A DNA stretch of 54,683 bases, taken from assembly GCA_025055795.1 (NCBI GenBank), contig JANWVV010000018.1, positions 21,832 to 76,514 on the forward strand. Direction: 5' to 3'. Position 1 is the first letter of the stretch. Every line of letters starts with the position of its first letter. The notes beneath the pieces are model-generated. The model was not told the origin of the DNA. It made no database searches and saw only the letters and a list, made by a program, of their open reading frames with translations. Origin of the DNA: Gemmataceae bacterium (GTDB lineage: Bacteria > Planctomycetota > Planctomycetia > Gemmatales > Gemmataceae). Shown one piece after another: positions 25,786 through 35,490 of the stretch. Made by a program: the position numbers and the translations under genes.

Positions 25786-27003
25786 ATGAGTGGTATTGAC
25801 ACTGCCGCTTCAGAACTACCGTGTCGGCGGGGACGTTGGCGTCTCAGCCATGTAGGCTGGGTCTGGTTTGGGTTAGCCTTGATCATCGGCGTAGTGGGTT
25901 GGTGGAAAAGTTTTCCTGTTGTGTTGATGCTGTCTTACACAATGGTCGGACTCCTATTAGTGCAGGTGCCCGGCCTATGGCGGCGTCAGGCAGGATGGGG
26001 GGCTCAACTGATGTCGATCCCTCCTCTTTTTGCCGGGGAACGATTTGCGGTCAAGATTTTGGTCGACAACCGCAGTAGGCTGACCGGTCGGTGCCTGGTG
26101 GACTTGGAAAACGAGCAGGGTACAACGCTACTGCGTTGGTACCTGGAAGGCGTACCCGCTCAGCAACAACGCTGGCTTACAGGTATGCTGGCGTTACCGA
26201 GGCGTGGCCGGTATCATCTGCGAGTCTGTATCCGCGAAAGTGATGCTTTCGGCTGGTTCGAACGATACACATCTGGCAACGACCAGGTGGTTGTGGTGTT
26301 GCCCGCATTAGGGCACATCGATGTACCCGCGTTGCAACAATGGTTGGAGCGACAGGCAGGAAATGGAGAAATTCCGTTGCAGCACGGGATGCGGCGTCTG
26401 GTTACCGAGCCTGTCGACGTGCGTGGTATCCGGTCCTATCGTCCTGGTGATCCATGGCGTGCCATCCATTGGCGTAGCACTGCCCGTCGTCGCCGCCTGA
26501 TGGTTAAAGAATACGATGCCGCCTATTTACCCCCTCTTCTTCTGACTCTGGTGCCACCCAGTCAACCTTTTTCATCTTCCCATGTGGAGAAGTGGGAGGC
26601 TGCTCTGTCGTTTGCGACGACTTTAGCGTATTATTGGCCACAGTCGAGCCATGTGCCGTTGCTCCTCGTCGTTGTCCGCCAGTCCGGCCCGCCGCTGATT
26701 CTGTCGATCGCACCGTCGGGCTGGGGCGTACGCCAGGCACTTGTACCTCTGGCAGATCCGGAGTCAAGCACAGCGGCCGACCTGCCCCGTTTTTACTCCC
26801 AAATACCTGGTCGTTGGCTCCACTTGCTGTTAGCAACGGACGCAGCAACAATGGATCCCGCTTCCTTGCCCTTAACGATGCCCGGACAACTGGTCGTTCC
26901 TTTGCAGTTGGAAAAACTGCCGTGGTGGTACACCCCTGCTGTTTTGTCAGTTACCCTGCCAGGGACAGAGAGGTCTACAACAACCCTTCAGGCACAACCA
27001 TAA
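25786..27003 (+). CDS. DUF58 membrane protein
   Basis: This 405-residue protein has two N-terminal TM helices (about 25-65), then a beta-rich region and the DUF58 core. The family signature is clear at about residues 210-245: DVRGIRSYRPGDPWRAIHWR followed by STARRRRLMVKEYD. DUF58 proteins commonly pair with MoxR ATPases and transglutaminase-like proteins; the biochemical role is not established. The C-terminal 130 residues (vWA-like half) are less conserved. A weak GGGAAC precedes ATG 25786. The transglutaminase gene starts 153 bases downstream. Confidence 0.9.
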   Translation: MSGIDTAASELPCRRGRWRLSHVGWVWFGLALIIGVVGWWKSFPVVLMLSYTMVGLLLVQVPGLWRRQAGWGAQLMSIPPLFAGERFAVKILVDNRSRLTGRCLVDLENEQGTTLLRWYLEGVPAQQQRWLTGMLALPRRGRYHLRVCIRESDAFGWFERYTSGNDQVVVVLPALGHIDVPALQQWLERQAGNGEIPLQHGMRRLVTEPVDVRGIRSYRPGDPWRAIHWRSTARRRRLMVKEYDAAYLPPLLLTLVPPSQPFSSSHVEKWEAALSFATTLAYYWPQSSHVPLLLVVVRQSGPPLILSIAPSGWGVRQALVPLADPESSTAADLPRFYSQIPGRWLHLLLATDAATMDPASLPLTMPGQLVVPLQLEKLPWWYTPAVLSVTLPGTERSTTTLQAQP

Positions 27004-27156
27004 ACACCTAGGACCGAACCGCTCACACGCTGACTGGGCCACAATACTAAATACCGTGAGGGAATAGCAGACCTCAGCCATACCGGCAGAAAAAGGTCAA
27101 GCAACAAACCGCAGGCAACCACGGGATGAAGGGGATGATACGCAACTGAGGCATAA

Positions 27157-29448
27157 GTGATCATGTCCATGGTCAGGCATCGATGGGAACGGGCTTTCCG
27201 GCTCAGCTTTTATGGCATGTTGGCGAGTGCCTGCATCGTTTTGGGGTACACCGAGCACGTGTTGCTTCCAGAAAGTGCCGTGGTGGCAGCACTGGTGCTA
27301 GTGGCTTTGATTTGGCTGTACTTCAAAGAGGGACGCTGGGCGGTTTTGTCTATTCCGGCGGCCAATACTGTGGGATTAGGTGTTGGTATAGTTGCGCTAG
27401 GGTGGATGGGATGGCGCTTGGGACAAGAGTGGCTTCGCCCTCGATGGGTTTACATGGATTGGGTGTCGCTACTGGTGGCGTTGTTAGGCCCGTTGGCTGT
27501 GGTTTTGATGCCGGTTAAGCTTTTGCGTAGCCACAAGCACATTGGCGACTATTGGTGGCTGCATTTGCTGGCGTTGGGCACGGTGGTCCTGGCCGCTGCG
27601 ATGGTAGATGACCTGATAGGGATCGTGTTGATAGGTATTTATGCCACTCTGGCAGTAATCAACTTGCGGTTGCTGCACATGGTGCGATTGGCGGGGCTGA
27701 TCGCGCCCTTGCCGCAACAGCCCGCTGTGCCAGTGCAGATGAACAATTCAGGCACGTGTCAGGGCCTGGGGTGGGCCAGAGGTGGCTTCTGTTTGTTGCT
27801 AGCCGGGCTGTTGGCAGTACCGGTATATCTAGTGACTCCCCCCTCTCCGCTCCCGCCGGTCCGCTTTGGTCGTCCTCGGATCGAGGTCGGTTATGCGGCC
27901 GATCAGATGCTCAATCTGACTGTTACAGGCCGGCTGGAGACGAACCGGACACCGTTGTTCGAAGTGCTGGCTGTTCATCCTGACGGTTCACCGGCTACCT
28001 TGCCCTTGGACTTACGCTGGCGGGGCCGGGAACTGCGTCAGTACGACAAGGGTCAATGGAGTGGCGGCACCACGCGTCTACCCACCATTCTGCCGGCGAC
28101 GGACCACCGTTCCCCCTGGCAACCGCCTCAGTTAGGACCACAGCAACTTGTGCTGACCTTCCATCTGCGTCCCAACACGCGGAGCCTGTTCCTGGCCGAT
28201 CCCGTGGCCTGGCGACCGCAGCAACCGGTGCCGGTGGTCAGCCTGCTGCCTTTCCAGCGGGTCCAGCCCTGGCACTGGTTGGGCGATGGTACCTTTTTTA
28301 CCGATCTGGAGAACGCGGAAGTATATCCCTATCGTCAGTATTGGCATCCCGCCGAGCCCCCGGATCTCAGTCCGCCGTTTGTCATTGTGGAACCGGATCC
28401 CGGACCTCTGTTACGCTTTTTGACCGTTAATCCGCTGCCTCGTGTCAAGGACCTGGCCGATCAACTGGTCCAGCGTTGGATCCGGATTGGTCGGTTACCT
28501 CCGGATACCGTCGATCCCGCTTTGCAACGTCCGCGACGCTCTTACCATGAGCGCCTCGCCCGCCTGCTGTGTGATTACCTGCGACAAGAGGCTGGTCTAC
28601 GCTACAGTACCGAATTGCGCCTGACACGTACCGACATAGACCCCGTGGAAGATTTTCTCTTCCATAGTCAGGCGGGGCATTGTGAACGTTTCGCAACGGC
28701 TTTGGCACTCCTGCTACGCTCGCAAGGCATACCCACGCAATTAGTGCTGGGCTGCAAAGGGTGTGAGCCTTTAGCCACACCTGGCCACTATCTGGTACGG
28801 CACGAACATGCCCATGCCTGGGTCGAATGCCTGATCGAACAGTATCAGCCAGCAGCGCAAGCGGGCCTTCGCCCGATTAGTCGTTGGTTGAGTCTGGATC
28901 CTACGCCGGATGCCGATCCTGCCGAGACTGCTCCAACCAATGCTTGGTGGCAACGGACCGGCAAGGATGTGCAACAGTGGGTTCATGACTATGTCTTGAC
29001 CTACACTCCAGAACAGCGCCAGCAGTCCTTGGCTGCATTGGGAAGGATCGTGCGTGGGATGCTACCGTGGCTAGCTGTAGCGGTCCTGCTGATTGGCCTG
29101 ATGGCACTGTTGAGACGTTACAACCAAACCCGAGTAGTACGGCCCTTGTCGCCGGCATCGCCTGGACACCGGTGTTATGAGCTTCTGGCTACGGGGCAGA
29201 CGATGGGTATTGTTCTGACACCGGGCGAAACCCTGGCGGCCTGGGCCCAGCGACTGGCAACACATCTGGAGGGTTCCCCGTTGGGCCAGCCCTACGCGGA
29301 TGTACCCCGACTCTGGATCGATAGCTACTACGCGGAGCGTTTCGGGGGTCATTGCCTGTCCGATCAGCATTGGAACGACCTCCGCCATCGCCTCCAGCAG
29401 CTCCAGAATCTTCTCAGGCGCTACCCTGACCTCAGAGGGCCCGGCTGA
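27157..29448 (+). CDS. TgpA-like membrane transglutaminase-family protein
   Basis: This 763-residue inner-membrane protein has five or six TM helices in the first 230 residues. A large extracytoplasmic part (about 235-650) holds the transglutaminase-like fold with catalytic Cys509 (QAGHCERFATAL), His553 (HEHAHAWVE) and Asp581 (WLSLDPTP). One more TM helix (about 651-675) and a cytoplasmic DUF4129-like tail end with ARG/LEU-rich helices. This matches TgpA (DUF3488-transglutaminase) architecture; its natural substrate is unknown. The GTG start at 27157 is chosen because GAGG lies 5 bases upstream; ATG 27163 is the alternative. It completes the MoxR/DUF58/TgpA set. Confidence 0.93.
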   Translation: MIMSMVRHRWERAFRLSFYGMLASACIVLGYTEHVLLPESAVVAALVLVALIWLYFKEGRWAVLSIPAANTVGLGVGIVALGWMGWRLGQEWLRPRWVYMDWVSLLVALLGPLAVVLMPVKLLRSHKHIGDYWWLHLLALGTVVLAAAMVDDLIGIVLIGIYATLAVINLRLLHMVRLAGLIAPLPQQPAVPVQMNNSGTCQGLGWARGGFCLLLAGLLAVPVYLVTPPSPLPPVRFGRPRIEVGYAADQMLNLTVTGRLETNRTPLFEVLAVHPDGSPATLPLDLRWRGRELRQYDKGQWSGGTTRLPTILPATDHRSPWQPPQLGPQQLVLTFHLRPNTRSLFLADPVAWRPQQPVPVVSLLPFQRVQPWHWLGDGTFFTDLENAEVYPYRQYWHPAEPPDLSPPFVIVEPDPGPLLRFLTVNPLPRVKDLADQLVQRWIRIGRLPPDTVDPALQRPRRSYHERLARLLCDYLRQEAGLRYSTELRLTRTDIDPVEDFLFHSQAGHCERFATALALLLRSQGIPTQLVLGCKGCEPLATPGHYLVRHEHAHAWVECLIEQYQPAAQAGLRPISRWLSLDPTPDADPAETAPTNAWWQRTGKDVQQWVHDYVLTYTPEQRQQSLAALGRIVRGMLPWLAVAVLLIGLMALLRRYNQTRVVRPLSPASPGHRCYELLATGQTMGIVLTPGETLAAWAQRLATHLEGSPLGQPYADVPRLWIDSYYAERFGGHCLSDQHWNDLRHRLQQLQNLLRRYPDLRGPG

Positions 29449-29676
29449 CTTATCAAAGTCACCGTAAAGCGTGAGCGACGCGGCTAAGAAATCCCCACTG
29501 ACTAGTCAATAATTGCTCCGGAGCGCATTCACGTCGCGGTGAAACAATACTCGAACGGAACGGACAATGGCCGGGAGCAGACGCTAAAGGACCCCTTCTC
29601 ATCTCGCCATGACTGGTTGGGTGTGACTAAAACGAAAAGAGACCTCTTTAGCCATTAGCCGTTTGCGGGGATTGCT

Positions 29677-30246
29677 ATGACCCCCTGCGCCGAATGCTTG
29701 CGACCGGAGACCAGTGTCCTGATCGTTATCGACGTTCAGGACAAGTTACTAGCAAAAATTCCCTCGACCGCGTCACTGGTCAAAAACATTGCCTTTCTGC
29801 TGGATGTAGCGGCGTTATTTGATGTGCCGGTGCGTGCCACCGAACAGTATCCCCAAGGGTTGGGACCAACAACAGCGCCACTGGCCCAGCGATTGCCGCA
29901 GCCGCCGTGGACCAAGACCGTTTTCAGTTGTTGCGGTGCGGGTACCTTCCTGGAAGAACTGGAAATGCTGCGACGGCCGCAGGTTGTTCTGACCGGTATA
30001 GAAACTCATGTATGCGTTAGCCAGACTGCATTTGACCTGTTGCACTCTGGAATGCGGGTCTATCTGCCGGTAGACGCGCTGGCCGCCCGTTACGACATCG
30101 ATCACGACATCGCCTGTCGACGGCTGGAACGTGCGGGGGCTGTCTTGACCACCGTGGAGGCCGTCGCCTTTGAGTGGCTCCGCGATGCGGCCCACCCCCG
30201 CTTTGCGGAATTCCGACAACTGGTCATCCAGCGTATGCAGTCCTAA
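29677..30246 (+). CDS. Isochorismatase-family cysteine hydrolase
   Basis: This 189-residue soluble hydrolase has the family's catalytic triad in place: Asp19 (VLIVIDVQD), Lys80 (WTKTVFSCC) and Cys113 (GIETHVCVSQT). The cis-peptide element precedes the Cys. Members hydrolyse amides or ethers of small molecules such as nicotinamide, N-carbamoylsarcosine or isochorismate. This one resembles the short YcaC/hydrolase group of unknown substrate. GGGG lies 7 bases before the ATG. The aminotransferase gene starts 98 bases downstream on the same strand and may be cotranscribed. Confidence 0.93.
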   Translation: MTPCAECLRPETSVLIVIDVQDKLLAKIPSTASLVKNIAFLLDVAALFDVPVRATEQYPQGLGPTTAPLAQRLPQPPWTKTVFSCCGAGTFLEELEMLRRPQVVLTGIETHVCVSQTAFDLLHSGMRVYLPVDALAARYDIDHDIACRRLERAGAVLTTVEAVAFEWLRDAAHPRFAEFRQLVIQRMQS

Positions 30247-30344
30247 GTCAATCCCGTACTTGAACTCAAGGCGGTATCAAAAGGCGGATACAGCGGCTGC
30301 CAAATTTTAACTTAAGAGCGGGTCTTACCGAAACGGATGGGGTT

Positions 30345-31541
30345 ATGTCTACTGTTTTACCGTCACCATTGGCTGGACAGTTGAATCCTGTGCCCCGTTT
30401 GTTGCTGGGTCCGGGTCCTGGTGATATGCACCCACGGGTCATCGCGGCCATGACCACGCCCTTGTTGGGTCATTTGGACCCGCAGTTCCTGCTGATCATG
30501 GCCGAGACCCAGGAGATGCTCCGGGCAGTGTTTCAAACCCGCAATGAACTGACGCTTCCCATATCGGCGACCGGCTCGGGGGGGATGGAGGCCTGCCTGG
30601 TCAACCTGATAGAACCGGGAGAGCGAGTGGTGATATGCACGGCAGGCTACTTCGGTGACCGCATGGTGGAAATGGCCCGCCGCTGCGGTGCCGAGGTCCA
30701 CGTGGAACAGGAGCGGTGGGGCCAGACCTTCGCTGCCGATCGCATCCGACAAATCCTGCAGCGAACACGTCCCAAACTGCTGGGCATCGTTAATGCCGAA
30801 ACGTCAACAGGCGCTTGGCAAGACATTTCCGAACTTGGACCGTTGTGCCGGGAATTTGATACCCTTTTACTGGTCGATTGTGTCACGTCATTGGGGTGTA
30901 CGCCGGTCAATGTCGATGCCTGGCAGATCGATGCCGCCTTCAGTTGTTCGCAAAAGGGTTTGAGTTGTCCGCCGGGATTGGCCCCCATGACAGTCGGGCC
31001 GCGGGCCATGGAAGCGATACGTCGTCGCAAAACGCCGGTACGCAGTTGGTATTTGGACTTGACCGCTTTGCACAGCTACTGGGGAGCGGAACGGGTGTAT
31101 CACCACACGGCTCCCATCACCATGGTTTATGCATTGCGGGAGGGGTTACGGCTGGTTCTGGAAGAGGGGTTGGACGCTCGTTTTGCTCGCCATCAGCGCA
31201 ATGCCCGGGCCTTACAAGCGGGACTGCAGGCGTTGGGATTACGCACCCTGGCCGATGAACATTGCCAGTTGCCCCAGCTCCATGCCGTTGTGCTGCCCGA
31301 GGGTGTCAACGATGTCCAGGGACGTAAGCGTCTCCTGGAGGAGTTCGGCATCGAAGTCGGTGGTGGCCTAGGCGAGTATAAAGGCCGCGTCTGGCGTATC
31401 GGCTTGATGGGATATAACAGCAGACCCAGTTGTGTTTTTCAGGTGCTCGCAGCCCTGGAAAAAGTTCTGAACGATTGTGGATTCAAGTGCAGTCCAGGCA
31501 GTGGAGTGGCCGCCGCCGAGGCTGTCTACGCCAGTTCGTAA
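30345..31541 (+). CDS. Class V aminotransferase (alanine/serine-glyoxylate type)
   Basis: This 398-residue PLP enzyme of fold type I is expected to transfer the amino group of alanine or serine to glyoxylate, or to act in a similar reaction. Family features are the N-terminal LLLGPGPGDMHPRV, the cofactor loop ATGSGGMEA (about 75-83), Asp178 in LLVDCVTSLG, and the PLP-binding Lys204 in FSCSQKGLSCPPGLAP. The C-terminal domain has GGGLGEYKGRVWRIGLMG. It has a GGATGGGG ribosome-binding site. It could equally be a serine-pyruvate or 2-aminoethylphosphonate-like transaminase; no phosphonate genes are nearby, so glyoxylate metabolism is favoured. Confidence 0.93.
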   Translation: MSTVLPSPLAGQLNPVPRLLLGPGPGDMHPRVIAAMTTPLLGHLDPQFLLIMAETQEMLRAVFQTRNELTLPISATGSGGMEACLVNLIEPGERVVICTAGYFGDRMVEMARRCGAEVHVEQERWGQTFAADRIRQILQRTRPKLLGIVNAETSTGAWQDISELGPLCREFDTLLLVDCVTSLGCTPVNVDAWQIDAAFSCSQKGLSCPPGLAPMTVGPRAMEAIRRRKTPVRSWYLDLTALHSYWGAERVYHHTAPITMVYALREGLRLVLEEGLDARFARHQRNARALQAGLQALGLRTLADEHCQLPQLHAVVLPEGVNDVQGRKRLLEEFGIEVGGGLGEYKGRVWRIGLMGYNSRPSCVFQVLAALEKVLNDCGFKCSPGSGVAAAEAVYASS

Positions 31542-31648
31542 ACACCGTCTGATAGCAGCTTGGACGTTCTTGATGGATTGATTAAATCCTCTGCTGCTGA
31601 TGCTCATTTCTTTGAGGAGTTATTTGCTCTGTCCCCTCGCTTGAGTAA

Positions 31649-33208
31649 TCAATAGCGCATCTCCATGCCCCAGTTAAGCATGGAGACATAGACTTGTGTA
31701 GTCCGACCTGTTAGACTCTGACTCAGGTTGTATTGATTTTGGGCCCGTGCCACATTCCACCAATACAAGCCCGTGTAACCGAAGGTCAACTTGAGGTGAG
31801 ACGTAACGCGTAAACCCACCCGGGCATTGGCCTCGCTGACAACGGAGAAGTAATTGATACGGTTCCCGGAATCACTAAAGATCAAAGGAACTGTCACACC
31901 GAAGGCACTCAACAGGAGAACACGGCTGAAATCAATGTCGCAAGCATTGTTGCCTAAAGCGACGGAACCGTTTAATTGCAGCGACCAAGGTCCTTCTGCC
32001 ACGGAGAATAAGGTACCGATTTGGGCACCATAGAAATTATTACTAGTGCGCACATTGTCTTCAGCCGTGGCAGTAAATGTAGTCTGAGTTGAAGTGCTCA
32101 CATATTGCAGTCTTATCTCGTCACCTAATCGAAGTTGGCGGTAACCGACGTACGTCTCCCAGCGGAAATCGTCAGTTGAAAACCAAACACGTCGAAGATT
32201 AACATCACCTCCAGTGAAACTAGTACGGACGGAAGCCGCAACGGAACCGACCGCTAAACCGGGAAAGCTGATGAAAAAAGGCAACTGAATATTTGTTGCT
32301 GTATTGATCGGATTAGTTCCAGGAAATGCGGCTGTTTGCAGGAGTATGGCAATCAATTCGTCTAGGAGATTAATTCCAGATGCAGTCAAATCAATTAGTC
32401 GCGGTACGACAACGACGTTGGTACCATCGCCTATGACCGTAAGCGGATCGCTGGTAGAATACAATGAGTAATAACGGGCCGACAAACCCCATTGATGTTT
32501 GTCGCCAAACCACAATCCTAATTCTGCTCGCAATCCAGGCCGCCAATTGTCTAGCATTTTGCGTTCACCAAAGACGAAAGTAGTGGTTGGTGAACCGATG
32601 GCCCCGGCCAAAGCTCCAGCCGTTGTTGGCCCGCTCGTGATTAAAGGGGGAACGTCCACACCACTGGTGGCCCCTAACAACAGTTCCACGTCGGCCCAGA
32701 CCCATGGCCGTCGCGGACCGTTGGCTTCCCCGAAAACGAATTGGGCTGGGCCAGGGTTGGCACCCGGATCAAACGATCCTCCCCGTCCCCCATTACCAGT
32801 TAACCACGCCTGTTGGCCTAGGGCCTGACCCTGCGGAACCGCCGTGGGTAACACGATCGGAGCAGCCAGAGGCCCACCCGGAATAGCCACGGTTTGCGGC
32901 GAAGGCGGCCAAGGCGTCGCAAAGATGCTACCGGAGAATCCACCGTCCGTAGGTGCACGCCAACGCGTGCCTGTTCCCCAGGCGTAGTCACTGGCATCAC
33001 CAGTGCTGGTGGTACTGCTTACGGCGGGTATGCTACTAGTAACGCCGGTTGTTTCTGATGCAGCTGGTACGCTTGCGTGCGTATTGACATTTTTACCTAT
33101 TGCACCGGCTGATTGCCCCTGGGCAATCGACCCTGCTTGCCATGTTGCCAGCCCGACCATCCATCCGCACAGCCATAGCGGCCACGCCTTCCGCTGCCAC
33201 CAGACCAT
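31649..33208 (-). CDS. BBP7-family outer-membrane beta-barrel protein
   Basis: This 519-residue exported protein has a signal peptide (MVWWQRKAWPLWLCGWMVG onward, cleavage near IAQG) and a Ser/Thr/Gly-rich linker. The remainder is beta-strand rich and ends in an aromatic C-terminus (NWGMEMRY), as outer-membrane barrels do. The segment WVWADVELLLGATSGVDVPPLITS matches the start of the planctomycete BBP7 barrel (usual form: aromatic EYLLWW...PPLVT). Start ATG 33208 has GAGGG upstream; the longer frame to 33271 is less likely. It is probably a porin or surface-exposed protein. The exact function is unknown. Confidence 0.8.
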   Translation of the reverse strand: MVWWQRKAWPLWLCGWMVGLATWQAGSIAQGQSAGAIGKNVNTHASVPAASETTGVTSSIPAVSSTTSTGDASDYAWGTGTRWRAPTDGGFSGSIFATPWPPSPQTVAIPGGPLAAPIVLPTAVPQGQALGQQAWLTGNGGRGGSFDPGANPGPAQFVFGEANGPRRPWVWADVELLLGATSGVDVPPLITSGPTTAGALAGAIGSPTTTFVFGERKMLDNWRPGLRAELGLWFGDKHQWGLSARYYSLYSTSDPLTVIGDGTNVVVVPRLIDLTASGINLLDELIAILLQTAAFPGTNPINTATNIQLPFFISFPGLAVGSVAASVRTSFTGGDVNLRRVWFSTDDFRWETYVGYRQLRLGDEIRLQYVSTSTQTTFTATAEDNVRTSNNFYGAQIGTLFSVAEGPWSLQLNGSVALGNNACDIDFSRVLLLSAFGVTVPLIFSDSGNRINYFSVVSEANARVGLRVTSHLKLTFGYTGLYWWNVARAQNQYNLSQSLTGRTTQVYVSMLNWGMEMRY

Positions 33209-33483
33209 GATTTCGACCCTCTGTCCGACATGATTAGTTGGCACTATTCGCCTTATTCTCCTTATCGGCACTGCTAATGCAGTGGCTTGAACTCATCCCA
33301 TCGCTGCTCTTGTGCTAGATGACAATTTCGGCATTGCACTGAGTTGGGGTCATCCGGGCATTAGCGGGCGACATCAGATAAGGCATCTATCGGGTATAAA
33401 TTAACAGGCGTCAGAAAGCGAAAACTGCTTATCAGGAGTTGAGGAATTAGTCGTAACTTGCCGTGGGCAGGACTGGTCAACCC

Positions 33484-33506
33484 GACCCGTTGCGGTTGGA
33501 CGGGTC
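33484..33506. repeat. Hairpin directly after a stop codon
   Basis: GACCCGT (33484-33490) pairs perfectly with ACGGGTC (33500-33506) across a 9-base loop, starting 1 base past the stop codon of the minus-strand deacylase. The T-run of a classic terminator is missing. It may end or protect the transcript. Confidence 0.38.
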
Positions 33507-33507
33507 A

Positions 33508-35196
33508 TCAGGAAGGCTTGCGCCAGCGGAGCACGCGTCCGCCTCGCACATCTTCTTGATAAACTCCCTCACGCACAGTGATCCAGCCGTTTACCAGCAC
33601 CCAGCGAACACCCGTCGGGTATTGATGGGGGCGGTCAAAGGTGGCTGTATCCCGAAAAGTTTGCGGGTCGAAGACAACCACGTCTGCCCAAAAGCCGGGC
33701 TTCAGATAACCACGCTCAGACAATTGGAGAATGTCAGCGGGTAATCCCGTCGCACTGCGGATGGCTTGTTCAACGGGCAGGAGTTTCTCTTGCAAAGCGT
33801 AATAACCGATTTTGCGGGGGAATGTACCGTAGCTGCGGGGGTGGGGTACGCCGGAGCCGGGTATCTGAACACCGCCGTCACTAGCAGTCGCCACCCAGCT
33901 TTGACGCATGTAGAGCCGGACATCCTCTTCATTCATACCGAAGTTGACGATTTGGGCCCCGCCGTTGCGTTCAATTTCCAGTACGATTTCTATGGGCTCT
34001 TTCTTTTCAGCCTCGGCAATGGCGGCTATAGTCTGACCATTCCATTGTGGACGGGCAGCGTAGTGGGCAATCTGTAAGCGGCGGGCGCCTTCCCAACCGC
34101 CTAGCTCCCTGGCAATGTCTGCACGCAATTGCGGACCGATCCGTGGATCATCCAGGCGTGCCAGAAACTCTTTCGCTGTCCCTTCGCGGTAGCGTGCCGG
34201 TACCAGAGTAGCCCGCAGCGAGGTACTGCTCGCTGTGTAGGGATATTGATCGGCGGTCACGATCAGGCCATTGCGTCGCTGGGCTTCGATAAGGCGGATG
34301 GCCTGTGCGGACAGGCCCCAAGCGGCCTTCCCAGAGGCCTTGAGGTGGGAAATGTGCACACGGCAGCCGCTTTCCCGACCGATCCGAAATGCCTCCTCCA
34401 AAGCATCCAACAGACCGGTTCCCTCATTACGGATGTGACTGACATACAAACCTCCATGCCGGCCTGCTACCCGGGCCAAAGCGATGATTTCCTCTGTCTG
34501 AGCATAAATACCCGGATTGTAGATCAGACCGGTGGATAAACCCCACGCGCCTTGTCTCATCGCCTCGTCTACCAGTTGTTCCATCCGTTGTAATTCGTTA
34601 GCACTCGGCGGACGGTTGGCATTGCCCATCACAGCAGCGCGAATGCTATTGTGAGGTGCCAGGTGAATGACATTAGTGCCAATCCCTCCTTCTTCGAGCG
34701 TCTGGAAATACTTCGCCAAGTCGGTGGGACCGGAGCCACAATTCCCCGTTACTACGGTGGTACAGCCCTGCATCACGTAGTTTTTGTTGGCTCGACCTTG
34801 ACTGGTCGTCAGGCCATAGTCGCAATGGGTGTGCAGATCGATAAATCCGGGGCAGATGCACAAACCACGCCCTTCAATCTCAGTGGCCCCTTTTTCCGGG
34901 ACTATCTCTTTTCCGATAGCGATGATCCGTCCTCCGCGTATGTACACGGATCCAACTACGGAAGGTTGACCGCTACCATCGTAAATAGTAACGTTGCGGA
35001 AAAGCAGGTGAGTTGATGGCTCCGCGGCCTGCTTTTTTGATTGTGTCAAACTGGCCTGCGGCTGTTCTTTGTCCTGTGAGGCCGCCTTGACCCCACTGGA
35101 TTGGGTTACCAACAACGCCCCCGCTACTCCGCAACATGTGGCCAGCATGATGACCCACCGTTTTGCAGAACCTCTTCGGTATCCCTCTAGCGTCAT
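33508..35196 (-). CDS. Exported N-acyl-D-amino-acid deacylase (D-aminoacylase)
   Basis: This 562-residue amidohydrolase starts with a signal-like segment (about 14-38, ending SSGVKAAS), so it acts outside the cytoplasm. The metal site is well preserved: His122 and His124 (GFIDLHTHCDYG), Cys153 (GNCG), YVSHIRNEG, HISHLKASGK and the late ATASDGG Asp motif with HPRSYGTFPR. ATG 35196 has AGGAGA 8 bases upstream; a longer frame to 35295 is rejected. It is a distant paralogue of the cytoplasmic enzyme at 3186-4769. A role in recycling D-amino acids from the medium or cell wall is plausible. Confidence 0.92.
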   Translation of the reverse strand: MTLEGYRRGSAKRWVIMLATCCGVAGALLVTQSSGVKAASQDKEQPQASLTQSKKQAAEPSTHLLFRNVTIYDGSGQPSVVGSVYIRGGRIIAIGKEIVPEKGATEIEGRGLCICPGFIDLHTHCDYGLTTSQGRANKNYVMQGCTTVVTGNCGSGPTDLAKYFQTLEEGGIGTNVIHLAPHNSIRAAVMGNANRPPSANELQRMEQLVDEAMRQGAWGLSTGLIYNPGIYAQTEEIIALARVAGRHGGLYVSHIRNEGTGLLDALEEAFRIGRESGCRVHISHLKASGKAAWGLSAQAIRLIEAQRRNGLIVTADQYPYTASSTSLRATLVPARYREGTAKEFLARLDDPRIGPQLRADIARELGGWEGARRLQIAHYAARPQWNGQTIAAIAEAEKKEPIEIVLEIERNGGAQIVNFGMNEEDVRLYMRQSWVATASDGGVQIPGSGVPHPRSYGTFPRKIGYYALQEKLLPVEQAIRSATGLPADILQLSERGYLKPGFWADVVVFDPQTFRDTATFDRPHQYPTGVRWVLVNGWITVREGVYQEDVRGGRVLRWRKPS

Positions 35197-35490
35197 GAGT
35201 TTTTCTCCTGTTGTCTGAAATGGGTGACGGCTGTTGGTTCCGTTCAGAGAGGCATTATTGGAAGAATTCGCAATGCCTGCTAGCGAAAAAAGCAATACGG
35301 GAGCGGTTGGGACTAGACGCCAAATGGCGAGGTGCGAATGACTGAATTTGAATCAAATCCGATTTCGCGGCACTTCTGGTAAACGATGCACCTGCCATAG
35401 CCGCTGGCGCCAGGGAAGTGACGCTTATTTGTATGCAGGGATTGGTGTGAGGGGTACGAAAAACAATCGACGGCACTAGGAGTATCCGTG